This document shows, piece by piece, positions 1 through 8,539 of a stretch of DNA of 64,000 nt. Under the pieces are notes generated by a model that saw only the letters and a program-made list of their open reading frames with translations, had not been told where the DNA came from and made no database searches. The first letter of the stretch is position 1. Each line of letters starts with the position of its first letter. The DNA lies in IMG/VR virus record IMGVR_UViG_3300032268_000973, positions 1-64,000 of that record. One strand, written 5' to 3'. The translations under genes were made by a program, and so were the position numbers. Origin of the DNA: a virus.

Positions 1-222
1 GGTAGTAGTGGTACGTCAGGAACAAGTGGTAGTAGTGGGACCTCAGGTAGTAGTGGTACGTCAGGAACAAGTGGTAGTAGTGGTACGTCAGGAACAAGTG
101 GTAGTAGTGGGACCTCAGGTAGTTCGGGATCAAGTGGCACATCAGGAAGTAGTGGTTCTTCAGGCTCAAGTGGAAGTTCAGGAACTAGTGGAACGTCTGG
201 AACAAGTGGTACATCTGTTGCA
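1..222 (+). repeat. Tandem repeat encoding Gly-X-Ser triplets
   Basis: A 27-base unit (A) and an 18-base unit (B) alternate as A-B-A-A-B at 1-27, 28-45, 46-72, 73-99 and 100-117, nearly or fully identical. From 118 to 222 the 9-base Gly-X-Ser pattern continues with more synonymous changes. The array starts at or before the window edge. Confidence 0.9.
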
Positions 223-1386
223 GTATCGGGTACTCAAAACACAGTTGTTAAGTTTACAAGTTCTACAACTATCGGAAATAGTCAGATATTTGATGATGGG
301 ACTAATATTGGAATAGGAACCGTGATTCCTGTTGCTAAACTAAGTATCGAAGGTACGGGTTCAACGTATTCAACACCAGCATCAAGTAATGTTCCTGGTA
401 TTTATATCTATAATACAACAGAAAATACTTCTGCAAATGTATTCTTAGCATTAAGGACGACAGGTGCTGGAGGTGGGGACCCAATTCTTTCTTGGGATAT
501 TGGGGGTGTTATTGGTTGGAGCGCAGGTATTGACAATTCAGATGGTGACAAGTTTAAAATATCAAATACTTGGTCTGACTTAACGAGTCTTACAAGATTC
601 ACGATTGATGGTTCTGGTAAAGTAGGTATAGGACAAACTTCTCCAAATTATTCATTAACAGTAAATGGGTCTATTCAAGCTGGATATATATTATTAGGAG
701 ATACAGTAAATGCAAATAATTCTACAATAGAATTTGTTACAGGGCCAAACAGTACTTCTTATGTTCCAGCTGGAGGTCAAGGCAACATAAATTATTATGG
801 CGCAGGGGGTTTAACTTTATGTTATGGTGGTGGCAACGTAATGATTGGAACTATAAACAATACTGGACAAAAGCTACAAGTTAATGGGACTGCTATCTTT
901 AATGGTAGTGTGACGGCTAGTGGAACAGGAATTTTTGGAGGTACAAATTACCTTGTAAATACTTCAACAGGTACAGGTCCTGTATATCAGAGGATACTAA
1001 ACACAGGAGGAGATGTAATATTTGGAATTGCTAGTTCAACAGGAAGTAGCTTATTACCAGGTGTAGGTAATTATGCGACAGTTTTATATAATAATACTAA
1101 TACTGATATTTCTTTTGGTACAAATCAAATCAAACGATTAACTATTGCTTCAGGAGGGAACGTGCTTCCTGGTTCGAATGGAACACAAGATTTAGGATCA
1201 TCATCATTATCTTGGGCTAATATCTACACTAATGATTTACATTTAAGTAATGAAACAAAGAAGGAGGGTAATGATATTGATGGAACAACAGGAAGTTGGA
1301 CAATTCAAGAAGGATCTGAAAAACTTTATATTATTAATAATAAAAATAACAAAAAATACTTTATTAAACTAGAAGAAATTTTATAA
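1..1386 (+). CDS. Tail fibre-like structural protein, 5' partial
   Basis: The reading frame is open from the first base of the window, so the start lies upstream; a GTG at 322 is internal, not the start. Residues 1-74 of the visible part are an unbroken run of Gly-Ser/Thr-Ser triplets, a collagen-like fibrous stalk. After this come beta-rich segments of the kind seen in phage fibres and Bacteroidetes surface proteins (for example GIGTVIPVAKLSIEG, KVGIGQTSPNYSLTVNG, DLGSSSLSWANIYTNDLHLS) and a short C-terminal domain ending near YFIKLEEIL. These repeated G-I-G and L-x-V-N-G strands resemble tail fibres that end in an intramolecular chaperone, but I see no catalytic S74 peptidase dyad. Likely a receptor-binding fibre; the exact role is inferred. 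Confidence 0.75.
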   Translation, partial: GSSGTSGTSGSSGTSGSSGTSGTSGSSGTSGTSGSSGTSGSSGSSGTSGSSGSSGSSGSSGTSGTSGTSGTSVAVSGTQNTVVKFTSSTTIGNSQIFDDGTNIGIGTVIPVAKLSIEGTGSTYSTPASSNVPGIYIYNTTENTSANVFLALRTTGAGGGDPILSWDIGGVIGWSAGIDNSDGDKFKISNTWSDLTSLTRFTIDGSGKVGIGQTSPNYSLTVNGSIQAGYILLGDTVNANNSTIEFVTGPNSTSYVPAGGQGNINYYGAGGLTLCYGGGNVMIGTINNTGQKLQVNGTAIFNGSVTASGTGIFGGTNYLVNTSTGTGPVYQRILNTGGDVIFGIASSTGSSLLPGVGNYATVLYNNTNTDISFGTNQIKRLTIASGGNVLPGSNGTQDLGSSSLSWANIYTNDLHLSNETKKEGNDIDGTTGSWTIQEGSEKLYIINNKNNKKYFIKLEEIL

Positions 1387-1387
1387 A

Positions 1388-1843
1388 ATGGCAATTTTTA
1401 ATAAAACAATTTTTGATTCAACAAGCCCAAATGGATTTGCTAAATCTTCAATGCCGATGTTGAATCATGTAGGAGAGTTTACTCTGAGAGCGGATAACCG
1501 ATATTTGGATATAAAAACAAATTATGCAACCCAATCAGCAATGTTATCCTTTTACTATTGGGGTTATCTTTACAACTCTGGAGATTTGTTTGGTATGGCG
1601 GGAACATACGCATATACTACAACATCGTTTCTTAATACATATATTCGCAATTTTGGTGTTACAACATTTATGGGACCGTATAAAACAGGTGACCCATATT
1701 ATCTTTGTTTTAAATTCGATAGGGGCGCGAGTGGATATAGTGAAGGTAAGGTAAACCTTTTTATTAATAACCATGGACTGGATCTTTCTGTCGGAGTCTT
1801 AGCTTTTGCTCAAAATAATAGTGCAAGTAATTATTATAGTTAA
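1388..1843 (+). CDS. Hypothetical protein, probable virion-associated
   Basis: 151 aa. The ATG is one base after the fibre gene's stop, so the two are almost certainly co-transcribed. The protein is rich in Tyr, Phe, Ser and Asn and looks all-beta, with no signal peptide, membrane segment or catalytic motif that I recognise. Its place directly after a fibre gene suggests a fibre-associated or fibre-tip protein, but this rests on position only. Confidence 0.6.
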   Translation: MAIFNKTIFDSTSPNGFAKSSMPMLNHVGEFTLRADNRYLDIKTNYATQSAMLSFYYWGYLYNSGDLFGMAGTYAYTTTSFLNTYIRNFGVTTFMGPYKTGDPYYLCFKFDRGASGYSEGKVNLFINNHGLDLSVGVLAFAQNNSASNYYS

Positions 1844-1854
1844 AATTTAATTTT

Positions 1855-2199
1855 ATGAATGGATTTTTGAAAATTGAAAAAGAAGATGGTTCAATTGAAT
1901 ATGTGAATGAAAATTATGATGAAATGGTTCGGAATACTGTTATCGTCAACGGGCCAGTACCTGAAGACATTATATCATTGTCACACGAAGAATTAGAGAT
2001 CAAAATTTTAGAAAATCATAAAAATCTCATAAGACAAGAAAGAGATAAAAAATTATCGGAATGTGATTGGACACAAAATATTGATTCTCCTTTGAATGAA
2101 GAAAAGAAACACGAATGGAGATTATATCGACAAATATTAAGAAATTTACCATCTACTATTGTTGATATAAGTCCAATAAGTTGGCCATCTAAACCATAA
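1855..2199 (+). CDS. Tail assembly chaperone-like protein (Phage_tail_APC type)
   Basis: 114 aa. The C-terminal half has the recognisable pattern of the small phage tail-assembly-chaperone family found next to tail fibre genes: IRQERDKKLSECDWTQ, then a D-S-P-L, then W-R-x-Y-R-Q-x-L-R-N-L-P near residues 58-105. Such proteins are often encoded beside fibre genes and are thought to help fibre assembly or attachment. The N-terminal 50 residues (KIEKEDGSIEYVNENYDEM) look like a small beta module. Start chosen at the only upstream ATG, 11 bases after the previous stop. The family call is by motif recognition; the function is inferred. Confidence 0.7.
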   Translation: MNGFLKIEKEDGSIEYVNENYDEMVRNTVIVNGPVPEDIISLSHEELEIKILENHKNLIRQERDKKLSECDWTQNIDSPLNEEKKHEWRLYRQILRNLPSTIVDISPISWPSKP

Positions 2200-2235
2200 T
2201 GATAAACAAATAAAATAACTGAAATAAAAAATAAT

Positions 2236-2595
2236 ATGAAAACAATCGAACCAGTCTCAATATGGGATAACGGACAAGTATACCAAGCTAAAATTTTGAA
2301 CACGTATGCAGTAAACGTTACACTTAATACAAGTGCAACATTTTATTACGCATTATTTTCCGAATTGGAATATGGTTATATGGGGCAACAAGTAGCCCAA
2401 GGGAATCTAAATATGACAGGAGAAGCATATGCCCAATGGCAATTAGATAGTTATGCTTGGGATTGGGTTGCGTCACAATTAAATCTTACAATCACAGGAG
2501 ATTATGTAATACCATCACCAACTCCAACCGCAACTCCGCAACCAACACCTACTCCACAACCGACACCTACTCCAACATCTACCCCTAACCCATAA
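2236..2595 (+). CDS. Small protein with Pro/Thr-rich tail
   Basis: 119 aa. Residues 1-90 form a compact, Trp/Tyr-rich domain (WDNGQVYQAKIL, then FYYALFSELEYGYMGQQ and a W-Q-L-D-S-Y-A-W-D-W stretch). Residues 93-119 are a pure T-P-x-P repeat, like the tail of the protein at 3235-3897. No enzyme motif is visible. Its place among fibre-region genes suggests a minor virion protein whose flexible tail is an exposed linker; the function is unknown. Confidence 0.65.
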   Translation: MKTIEPVSIWDNGQVYQAKILNTYAVNVTLNTSATFYYALFSELEYGYMGQQVAQGNLNMTGEAYAQWQLDSYAWDWVASQLNLTITGDYVIPSPTPTATPQPTPTPQPTPTPTSTPNP

Positions 2596-2610
2596 AAAAA
2601 ATTTACAATT

Positions 2611-2648
2611 AAAACTATTGATGTTATAAAATAATATCATTAGTTTTT
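2611..2648 (+). terminator. AT-rich hairpin with T-tract after the 119-aa gene
   Basis: Arms 2611-2627 and 2631-2647 pair over 17 positions with one T-T mismatch (2618/2640) and one G-T wobble, closing a 3-base loop; the 3' arm ends in TTTTT. Few G-C pairs, so termination strength is uncertain. Confidence 0.5.
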
Positions 2649-2669
2649 ATTGCAAACTAGAACGCTATT

Positions 2670-3074
2670 ATGAAATTAAAACTTATAGAAATTGCTCAAT
2701 TATTTGATGAGTTGAATGGTAAATTATTAAATAATCAAACTGGTGAAAGAAGTAAGGGATTATTATCTCATAAACTCAGTGTTAGAGTTAAGTATATTTT
2801 GGTAAATGAATTAAATAAAAAACTAACAGAATATATTAAAGAATTCGAAGAGGCTCAATTATCAATTTTTAAAGAATTAGGAACACAGGAAGAAAATAGT
2901 TATATTGTTCCCGCAGAAAAAAGAGATGAGTTACAAAATCAATTATCGGAATTATCCAATATTGAAAAGACCATTGAGGTTCCCAATATTAATGTTGAAG
3001 AATTGTTTGATATTGAGACTGAAGATTATTGGCCGATATTAATGGACAAACTTTTATCCAAGACTCAAGAGTAA
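2670..3074 (+). CDS. Hypothetical protein, helical (DUF1617-like)
   Basis: 134 aa, mostly alpha-helical and charged. The layout of a short N-terminal helix, a segment with S-V-R-V-K-Y-I-L-V-N-E-L-N-K-K-L, a long helix and an acidic C-terminal stretch resembles small DUF1617-type proteins of tailed phages, whose function is unknown to me. No signal peptide or membrane segment. It lies between two hairpins (2611-2648 and 3092-3128), so it may be expressed apart from its neighbours. Confidence 0.6.
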   Translation: MKLKLIEIAQLFDELNGKLLNNQTGERSKGLLSHKLSVRVKYILVNELNKKLTEYIKEFEEAQLSIFKELGTQEENSYIVPAEKRDELQNQLSELSNIEKTIEVPNINVEELFDIETEDYWPILMDKLLSKTQE

Positions 3075-3091
3075 AAATTATAAATTTTATG

Positions 3092-3128
3092 AAAAAGACT
3101 CATAACATAAACGTGTATGGGTTTTTTT
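3092..3128 (+). terminator. Probable intrinsic terminator
   Basis: The arm ending GACTCATA (3097-3104) pairs, with two G-T wobbles, with TATGGGTT (3116-3123), and flanking A and T runs extend the stem; a run of seven T follows the GGG. Loop of 11 bases. Confidence 0.6.
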
Positions 3129-3207
3129 CGTTTTATATGAATTGTGATTATTTCAAATATTTAGCACAAAGATTTTAATAAAAAAAAATAAATTCACATA
3201 GTTGGCA

Positions 3208-3220
3208 CTATTTATAAATT
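3208..3220 (+). promoter_or_regulatory. TATTTATA-type element before the Pro/Thr-rich gene
   Basis: CTATTTATAAATT. The TATTTATA core ends 18 bases before the ATG at 3235. Nearly the same 13-mer occurs at 59598-59610 at similar spacing before another structural gene. Candidate late promoter element. Confidence 0.5.
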
Positions 3221-3234
3221 AAATAAAGAAAACA

Positions 3235-3897
3235 ATGGCATGTAGTAAATATACACTCACGAACACAGGTTCAACAATAGTTAACTTCAGTTACAGAAGA
3301 TGTGATGATTCACTTTGGGATTATCAAGTTGAGCTATTACAAAACCAAACTAAAAATATTTGGGTTATCGATGGCACCTATACTGTGGCACCATCTTTCA
3401 AAAACTCAATTTCTTTGGTTGATCAAGGAGCGTTTCCTCCTATTTCTGCGACAAATACACCAACACCTTCTAATACACAAACTCCGAGTCCAACAATTAC
3501 TCCAACTGAAACTCCAACTAATACTCCAACTCCAAGTGTTACAAAAACTCAAACACCAACACAAACAACTAGTGCAACTCCTACCGCAACATCTACAGAA
3601 ACACCAACTAATACCCCAACGCCAACTTCTACAGCAACTCAAACTCCAACTAACACCACAACTCCAACTAACACCACAACTCCAACTAATACCCCAACAC
3701 AAACAAACACAGGAACTCCAGCAGTCACTGCAACTCCGACAGCAACCGCAACTCCAACAAATACCCCATCACAAACAAACACAGGAACTCCAGCAATCAC
3801 CGCGACTCCGACTGCAACCGCAACTCCGACAGCAACCGCAACTCCAACAAATACCGCAACTTCGACGTTGACACCAACACCGACAACGACTTCTTAA
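3235..3897 (+). CDS. Virion-type protein with long Pro/Thr repeat tail
   Basis: 220 aa. Residues 1-73 form a small beta domain ([19 protein letters not shown], then a segment with W-D-Y-Q-V-E-L-L) that could anchor the protein. Residues 75-220 are almost only Thr, Pro, Asn, Ser and Ala in T-P-x-x-T-P repeats, predicted to be extended and unfolded. The DNA of this part holds a 72-base tandem duplication (copies start at 3698 and 3770). Such tails serve as flexible stalks or decoys on surfaces. A terminator follows directly. Function unknown; I infer a surface-exposed virion protein. Confidence 0.65.
   Translation: MACSKYTLTNTGSTIVNFSYRRCDDSLWDYQVELLQNQTKNIWVIDGTYTVAPSFKNSISLVDQGAFPPISATNTPTPSNTQTPSPTITPTETPTNTPTPSVTKTQTPTQTTSATPTATSTETPTNTPTPTSTATQTPTNTTTPTNTTTPTNTPTQTNTGTPAVTATPTATATPTNTPSQTNTGTPAITATPTATATPTATATPTNTATSTLTPTPTTTS
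3457..3894 (+). repeat. Low-complexity Pro/Thr-coding repeat with a 72-bp tandem copy
   Basis: Short ACTCCAAC-type units repeat throughout. A longer imperfect unit beginning CACAAACAAACACAGG starts at 3698 and again at 3770 (period 72), with a few third-position differences between copies. Consistent with slippage-driven length variation. Confidence 0.8.
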
Positions 3898-3920
3898 AAT
3901 TAAAAAAAAATTATATATCC

Positions 3921-3950
3921 AAAACCCTCCACTTTGTCGGAGGGTTTTTT
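3921..3950 (+). terminator. Intrinsic terminator
   Basis: Perfect 10-bp stem AAAACCCTCC (3921-3930) / GGAGGGTTTT (3939-3948), 8-base loop, then a T run to 3950. Separates the fibre region from the glycosyltransferase cluster. Confidence 0.9.
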
Positions 3951-3974
3951 ATTTTATGGTAAAAATATATACTA

Positions 3975-5237
3975 ATGAAAATATTCGTTCAAATAGCATC
4001 TTACCGAGATCCTCAATTAGTTCCAACATTGAAGGACATGATTGCAAACGCCAAGAAACCTAAAAATTTAGTTTTTTCAATTGCAAGACAATTTAGTGAA
4101 ACCGATGGTTTTGACAACTTAGATGAGTTTAGAAAAGACAAAAGGTTCAAAATTTTGGACATTCCTTACCAAGAATCCAAAGGTGTTTGTTGGGCAAGAA
4201 ATATGACTCAACAACTTTATGATGGTGAAGAGTATACATTACAAATCGACTCTCATATGAGATTTGTAAAAGATTGGGATGATATTTTAATCAAAATGAT
4301 AAAAGGATTACAAAAAGATGGATATAAAAAACCATTATTGACAGGTTATGTTCCATCGTTTGATCCTGAAAACGATCCCGCTGGAAGATCACAAGACGCT
4401 TGGAGAATGGCGTTTGATAGGTTTATCCCTGAAGGTGCGGTGTTTTTCTTACCTGAAACAATTCCAGGTTGGAGAGAAATGACAAAACCCGTAACCTCAA
4501 GATTCTATTCCGCTCACTTCTGTTTTACGTTAGGTCAATTCTCAACTGAAGTACAACACAACCCCGAATACTATTTCCACGGAGAAGAAATCTCTATTGC
4601 CGCAAGAGCATATACTTGGGGATATGATTTGTTCCACCCACACATTCCTGTTATATATCACGAATACACTCGAAAGGGAAGAACAAAACAGTGGGATGAT
4701 GACAAGACTTGGGGAGAAAAAAATAAACATTCTCACCACACCAATAGAAAATTATTCGGTATGGACGGTGAAACCCAAGAGGGCCATGATGGTCCATTTG
4801 GGTTTGGTACTATAAGAACTTTACGAGAATATGAAAGATATGCTGGATTATTATTTGAAAAAAGAGCGGTGGACCAACATTGTTTAGATAAAAAATACGC
4901 ACCAAGTCCTGTGATCGAAGATGAAGAGGAATGGAAGAAAAGTTTCTCAACAATTTACAAGCATTGTATTGATGTTGGATATTCAAGTGTTCCTGAAACT
5001 GACTATGATTTTTGGGTTGTTGCATTCCACGGTCCAAATGATGAAACAATCTATAGAAGAGATGCTGACAAAAATGAAATTGCTGGGTTTATGCGAGACC
5101 CTGACAAATATTGTAAAGTTTGGAGAGAATTCCCAACTACAGTATTACCAAGTTATTGGGTAGTATGGCCTCACTCAGAGTCAAAAGGATGGTGTGATAG
5201 ATTAACAGGTCAATTAAATCACAATCACGTAAGTTAA
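3975..5237 (+). CDS. GlcNAc-type glycosyltransferase
   Basis: 420 aa. It opens with IFVQIASYRDPQLVPTLKDM, the typical first strand and loop of the GlcNAc-transferase family (PF11397-type, GT-A fold). A metal-binding D-x-H lies in the segment QIDSHMRF at about residues 93-100, preceded by GVCWARN. The middle has YFHGEEISIAARAYTWGYD, matching the acceptor/catalytic region of this family. No membrane segment, so a soluble cytoplasmic enzyme. It is the first gene of a four-gene overlapping run after a terminator. Likely glycosylates a phage or host surface component, or modified DNA bases; the substrate cannot be read from sequence. Confidence 0.85.
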   Translation: MKIFVQIASYRDPQLVPTLKDMIANAKKPKNLVFSIARQFSETDGFDNLDEFRKDKRFKILDIPYQESKGVCWARNMTQQLYDGEEYTLQIDSHMRFVKDWDDILIKMIKGLQKDGYKKPLLTGYVPSFDPENDPAGRSQDAWRMAFDRFIPEGAVFFLPETIPGWREMTKPVTSRFYSAHFCFTLGQFSTEVQHNPEYYFHGEEISIAARAYTWGYDLFHPHIPVIYHEYTRKGRTKQWDDDKTWGEKNKHSHHTNRKLFGMDGETQEGHDGPFGFGTIRTLREYERYAGLLFEKRAVDQHCLDKKYAPSPVIEDEEEWKKSFSTIYKHCIDVGYSSVPETDYDFWVVAFHGPNDETIYRRDADKNEIAGFMRDPDKYCKVWREFPTTVLPSYWVVWPHSESKGWCDRLTGQLNHNHVS

Positions 5238-5983
5238 TGAAATTCGCAGATATACCAAAGTTTGTTATCAACTTAGATAGAAGACCCGATAGATTAGAAT
5301 CCATTACAAAAGAAATGGAATATATCGGTTGGGACTTCGAAAGATTTGCTGCAATTGACACCAATTCCTATATGGGTATAACAAAATCTACTTTTGAGAT
5401 TATCAAAATAGCTAAAGAGAGGAAGTATCCTCGAGTTATGTTGATTGAAGATGATTGTGGGTTTATGCCTTATTCGAGAGATTTGTTAAATCAAATTGAA
5501 GAAAAATGTCCTAACTTGGAATTTGCAATGTTCAATTTAGGACCAACCCAAAATAGACCAATCAATGTTAGTAAGGATTATGATATTCTTTATGATATGA
5601 CGAATACCCCTGAAGCTCCACCAGATGCTAGAGGAATATTTGGTGCTAATATGGTGATCTATGATGAGTCAATTTATGACAAGATTTTTGATATCGCATT
5701 AACAGCGTTCACTAATAGTGGAGAATACTTTTTTGCCCTTGATGATTATACCTATAGGTTCATTGTTGACAAACATCAAAGTTATTGCCCAATATTACCA
5801 GTCGCTCCACAAAAAACAAATTATTCAAATATTTCTGAAGGTGTGTATAACAATTGGTATATGCAAACTTATAATTGGAATAGATGGACCCCAATAAAAA
5901 TTCCGAACGAATATATGGATCAATATAAAGTTCAGGAAATGAAAGATAGAAACGAACACCACAAATTTTATTATGTCAGTTAA
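5237..5983 (+). CDS. Glycosyltransferase family 25-like
   Basis: 248 aa. The N-terminus KFVINLDRRPDRLESITKEM is the diagnostic start of family 25 (LPS-biosynthesis) glycosyltransferases, followed by F-E-R-F-A-A-I-D and, near residue 71, the MLIEDDCGF segment with the expected acidic metal-binding pair. Its ATG overlaps the upstream stop by one base (TAATG), indicating translational coupling. Somewhat short but complete. Probably transfers a hexose onto a glycan begun by its neighbours; acceptor unknown. Confidence 0.85.
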   Translation: MKFADIPKFVINLDRRPDRLESITKEMEYIGWDFERFAAIDTNSYMGITKSTFEIIKIAKERKYPRVMLIEDDCGFMPYSRDLLNQIEEKCPNLEFAMFNLGPTQNRPINVSKDYDILYDMTNTPEAPPDARGIFGANMVIYDESIYDKIFDIALTAFTNSGEYFFALDDYTYRFIVDKHQSYCPILPVAPQKTNYSNISEGVYNNWYMQTYNWNRWTPIKIPNEYMDQYKVQEMKDRNEHHKFYYVS

Positions 5984-6854
5984 ATTTATCACATCAATTT
6001 ATAGTGATCTTTATGGAACGGAGTATGGAGGACGAATAAATAGAGGAGGTCACTATAGATTTAGTTTATTGTCATTACTCAAAATGAGTAATGCAGATTT
6101 TTTATGTTACACATCAGACCGAGAACTTGATTCTTTAAAGACTTTTTTTTACGAAGAAAACAATATTTCTGAAGATAAACTCAAATTTAAAGTTTTTGAT
6201 ATATCTCAGACAAAATTTAGAGACCTAATTAACGAGTTAAAGAATATTGAAGATACAAAAAAATCGGATAGATGTATTGAAATTCAATATTCCAAATTCC
6301 ATTGGTGGGACAATGAAGATCGATCTTATGATTATTACTATTGGATCGATGCGGGACTTTCTCACTGTGGTTTGATTCCTTTAAAATACTTGACTGATGA
6401 AGGTTTGGTAAGAAGATATTACGAGAGTTCCCTTTTTAATAACGAATTTTTAAAAAATTTGATTGAAGATACTGGTGATAAATTCTTAATACTCGGAAAA
6501 GAAAATGATAGAAATTTTTGGTCAGGGACTGTTGATCGAAAATGGTATAAAGAATATGATAGAAGTTTACACATTATCGGTGGACTATTCGGTGGACATA
6601 AAAGTAAGTGGGATGAAATAGTAAAATTGTTTGAGACTTATGCTGAGAACATTATGAGGACTGATCAAGGAATACCTCACGAGGAACACATTATGTCACT
6701 AATGTATTTTAACCATAAAGAATTATTTGAGAGAAAACATTTTGATATTTGGTGGTGTAGAGATAATGCACCAAGAGGAACATCAGAAGAACTTTTCGAA
6801 CAAAATAAAAGTTTTTATAAAATTTTAGAAGAATTCAACAGAATATATGAGTAA
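5973..6854 (+). CDS. HtrL/YibB-family-like glycosyltransferase
   Basis: 293 aa, overlapping the previous gene by 11 bases. It carries the landmarks of the HtrL/YibB (WlaTC) group: an N-terminal FITSIYSDLYGTEYGGR, a central YYYWIDAGLSHCG (residues about 125-137; the IDAG is the conserved metal/nucleotide site) and IIGGLFGGHKSKWDE with D-Q-G-x-x-H-E-E further on. The next gene has the same landmarks in its first half, so the two may derive from an old duplication followed by strong divergence. Predicted soluble. Confidence 0.75.
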   Translation: MSVKFITSIYSDLYGTEYGGRINRGGHYRFSLLSLLKMSNADFLCYTSDRELDSLKTFFYEENNISEDKLKFKVFDISQTKFRDLINELKNIEDTKKSDRCIEIQYSKFHWWDNEDRSYDYYYWIDAGLSHCGLIPLKYLTDEGLVRRYYESSLFNNEFLKNLIEDTGDKFLILGKENDRNFWSGTVDRKWYKEYDRSLHIIGGLFGGHKSKWDEIVKLFETYAENIMRTDQGIPHEEHIMSLMYFNHKELFERKHFDIWWCRDNAPRGTSEELFEQNKSFYKILEEFNRIYE

Positions 6855-8523
6855 TATAACTTTAGTTACAGGTATTTGGGATATTGGAAGAGGAGACCTT
6901 ACAGAAGGTTGGAGTCGTTCATATCAACATTATTTAGATAAATTTGAACAACTTTTAAAGGTTGAAGAAAACCTTATAATTTTTGGAGATGAAGAACTTA
7001 AATCTTTTGTCTTTGAGAGAAGAAGTGTAAACAATACTCAGTTTATCACCAGACCTCTTAGTTGGTTTACAAGTTCAGAATTTTTCCCTTTGATCCAAAA
7101 AATTAGAACTAATTCAGATTGGTATAACCAAGTTGGTTGGTTGAAAGAATCTACACAAGCTAGATTAGAAAATTATAATCCATTGGTCATGTCAAAGATG
7201 TTTCTTTTACATGATGCAAAGATTATGGATCAGTTTGATTCTGAATACATGTTTTGGATTGATGGTGGTCTTACAAATACAGTTCATCCAGGTTATTTCA
7301 CTCACGACAAAGTGTTGAATAATTTATCAAAATACATTTCAAAATTTTCTTTTGTTTGTTTCCCATACGATGCTGAAAGGGAAGTTCACGGATTTGAATA
7401 TAACAAATTGAATGAACTTGCTGGAGCTAAAGTAAATAAGGTTGCTCGTGGTGGATTTTTTGGTGGACCAAAACACACCATTGGAGATATGAATGGAATT
7501 TATTATGGATTGTTGAAGACCACGTTATCCGAAGGATATATGGGAACTGAAGAATCTATTTTCAGTTTGATGTGTTATAAGCACTCTGACATGGTAAATT
7601 ATTTTGAAATAGAATCTAATGGGTTGGTTGGAAGATTTTTTGAAGATTTGAAAAATGATTCTTTAAAAGTGAAAAACGAAACTTCTGTACAGGTTGTAAA
7701 TAATTTGGATACAAACAAAGTTGGATTGTATGTTATAACATTTAATAGTCCAAAACAATTCAAAACTTTAATTGAGTCTATGTTGGCTTACGACAAAGAT
7801 TATCTAAATAAAACTAGTAAATTTTTATTAGATAACTCAAGTGATTTATCAACTACCGAAGAATACTCGGTTATTTGCAAAGAGTTTGGGTTTGAACATA
7901 TTAAAAAAGATAATTTGGGGATTTGTGGTGGTAGACAATGGGTTGCAGAACATTTCCAAAATGAAACTGATTTAGACTACTATTTGTTTTTTGAAGATGA
8001 TATGTTCTTTTATCCAAATGAAGGAACCGTTTGCCGAAATGGATTCAATAGATTTGTTCCAAATCTTTATAGTAAGTCGCTAGAGATTATTAAAAAAGAA
8101 AACTTTGATTTCCTAAAACTTAATTATTCTGAATTTTATGGTGATAATGGAACTCAGTGGTCGTGGTATAATGTTCCACAACACGTGAGAACTGAATTTT
8201 GGCCTGGTAAACCAAGATTACCTGAAATGGGTTTAGACCCTAACGCACCTAAGACACAATTCAACAAAGTATTGTCACACAAAGGATTACCGTATGCTGC
8301 GGGTGAGGTATACTATTGCAATTGGCCTCAGATTGTTAGCAGAACAGGAAATCAAAAAATGTTTTTAGACACAACTTGGGCTCACCCATACGAACAGACT
8401 TGGATGTCTCATATGTATCAATTGGTTAAAAAAGGTGAATTGAATCCCGCATTGTTATTATTAACACCAACGGAACACGATAGATTTGAACATTACGAGA
8501 GGGGGCTTCGTAAAGAGTCATAA
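6847..8523 (+). CDS. Two-domain glycosyltransferase: HtrL/YibB-like plus family 2-like
   Basis: 558 aa, starting 8 bases inside the previous gene. Residues 1-265 are an HtrL/YibB-type domain: TLVTGIWDIGRGDLTEGWSR at the N-terminus, then MFWIDGGLTNT, FFGGPKHT and a GTEESIFSLMCYKH segment. Residues about 290-558 form a second GT-A domain: GLYVITFNSPKQFKTLIESM, LLDNSSDLSTTEE, DNLGICGGRQWVAEH and LFFEDDMFFYPNEG, where the E-D-D is the expected metal-binding motif. Two transferases in one chain suggest successive sugar additions. The join near residues 265-290 has no obvious linker repeat. Confidence 0.8.
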   Translation: MSNITLVTGIWDIGRGDLTEGWSRSYQHYLDKFEQLLKVEENLIIFGDEELKSFVFERRSVNNTQFITRPLSWFTSSEFFPLIQKIRTNSDWYNQVGWLKESTQARLENYNPLVMSKMFLLHDAKIMDQFDSEYMFWIDGGLTNTVHPGYFTHDKVLNNLSKYISKFSFVCFPYDAEREVHGFEYNKLNELAGAKVNKVARGGFFGGPKHTIGDMNGIYYGLLKTTLSEGYMGTEESIFSLMCYKHSDMVNYFEIESNGLVGRFFEDLKNDSLKVKNETSVQVVNNLDTNKVGLYVITFNSPKQFKTLIESMLAYDKDYLNKTSKFLLDNSSDLSTTEEYSVICKEFGFEHIKKDNLGICGGRQWVAEHFQNETDLDYYLFFEDDMFFYPNEGTVCRNGFNRFVPNLYSKSLEIIKKENFDFLKLNYSEFYGDNGTQWSWYNVPQHVRTEFWPGKPRLPEMGLDPNAPKTQFNKVLSHKGLPYAAGEVYYCNWPQIVSRTGNQKMFLDTTWAHPYEQTWMSHMYQLVKKGELNPALLLLTPTEHDRFEHYERGLRKES

Positions 8524-8539
8524 CAGTATATTTATTGTT

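Noticed and set aside
1-222. Possible CRISPR-like array
   Set aside because: Units are contiguous with no unique spacers and are multiples of three in an open frame; it is a protein repeat.
8-316. 102-aa frame rich in Val/Gln at the window start
   Set aside because: Shadow of the Gly-Ser/Thr-Ser repeat in another frame; the repeat frame continues into the fibre gene and is the real one.
3302-3871. 189-aa Gln/Leu-rich frame
   Set aside because: Frame-shifted reading of the Thr-Pro repeats; low complexity and no domain.
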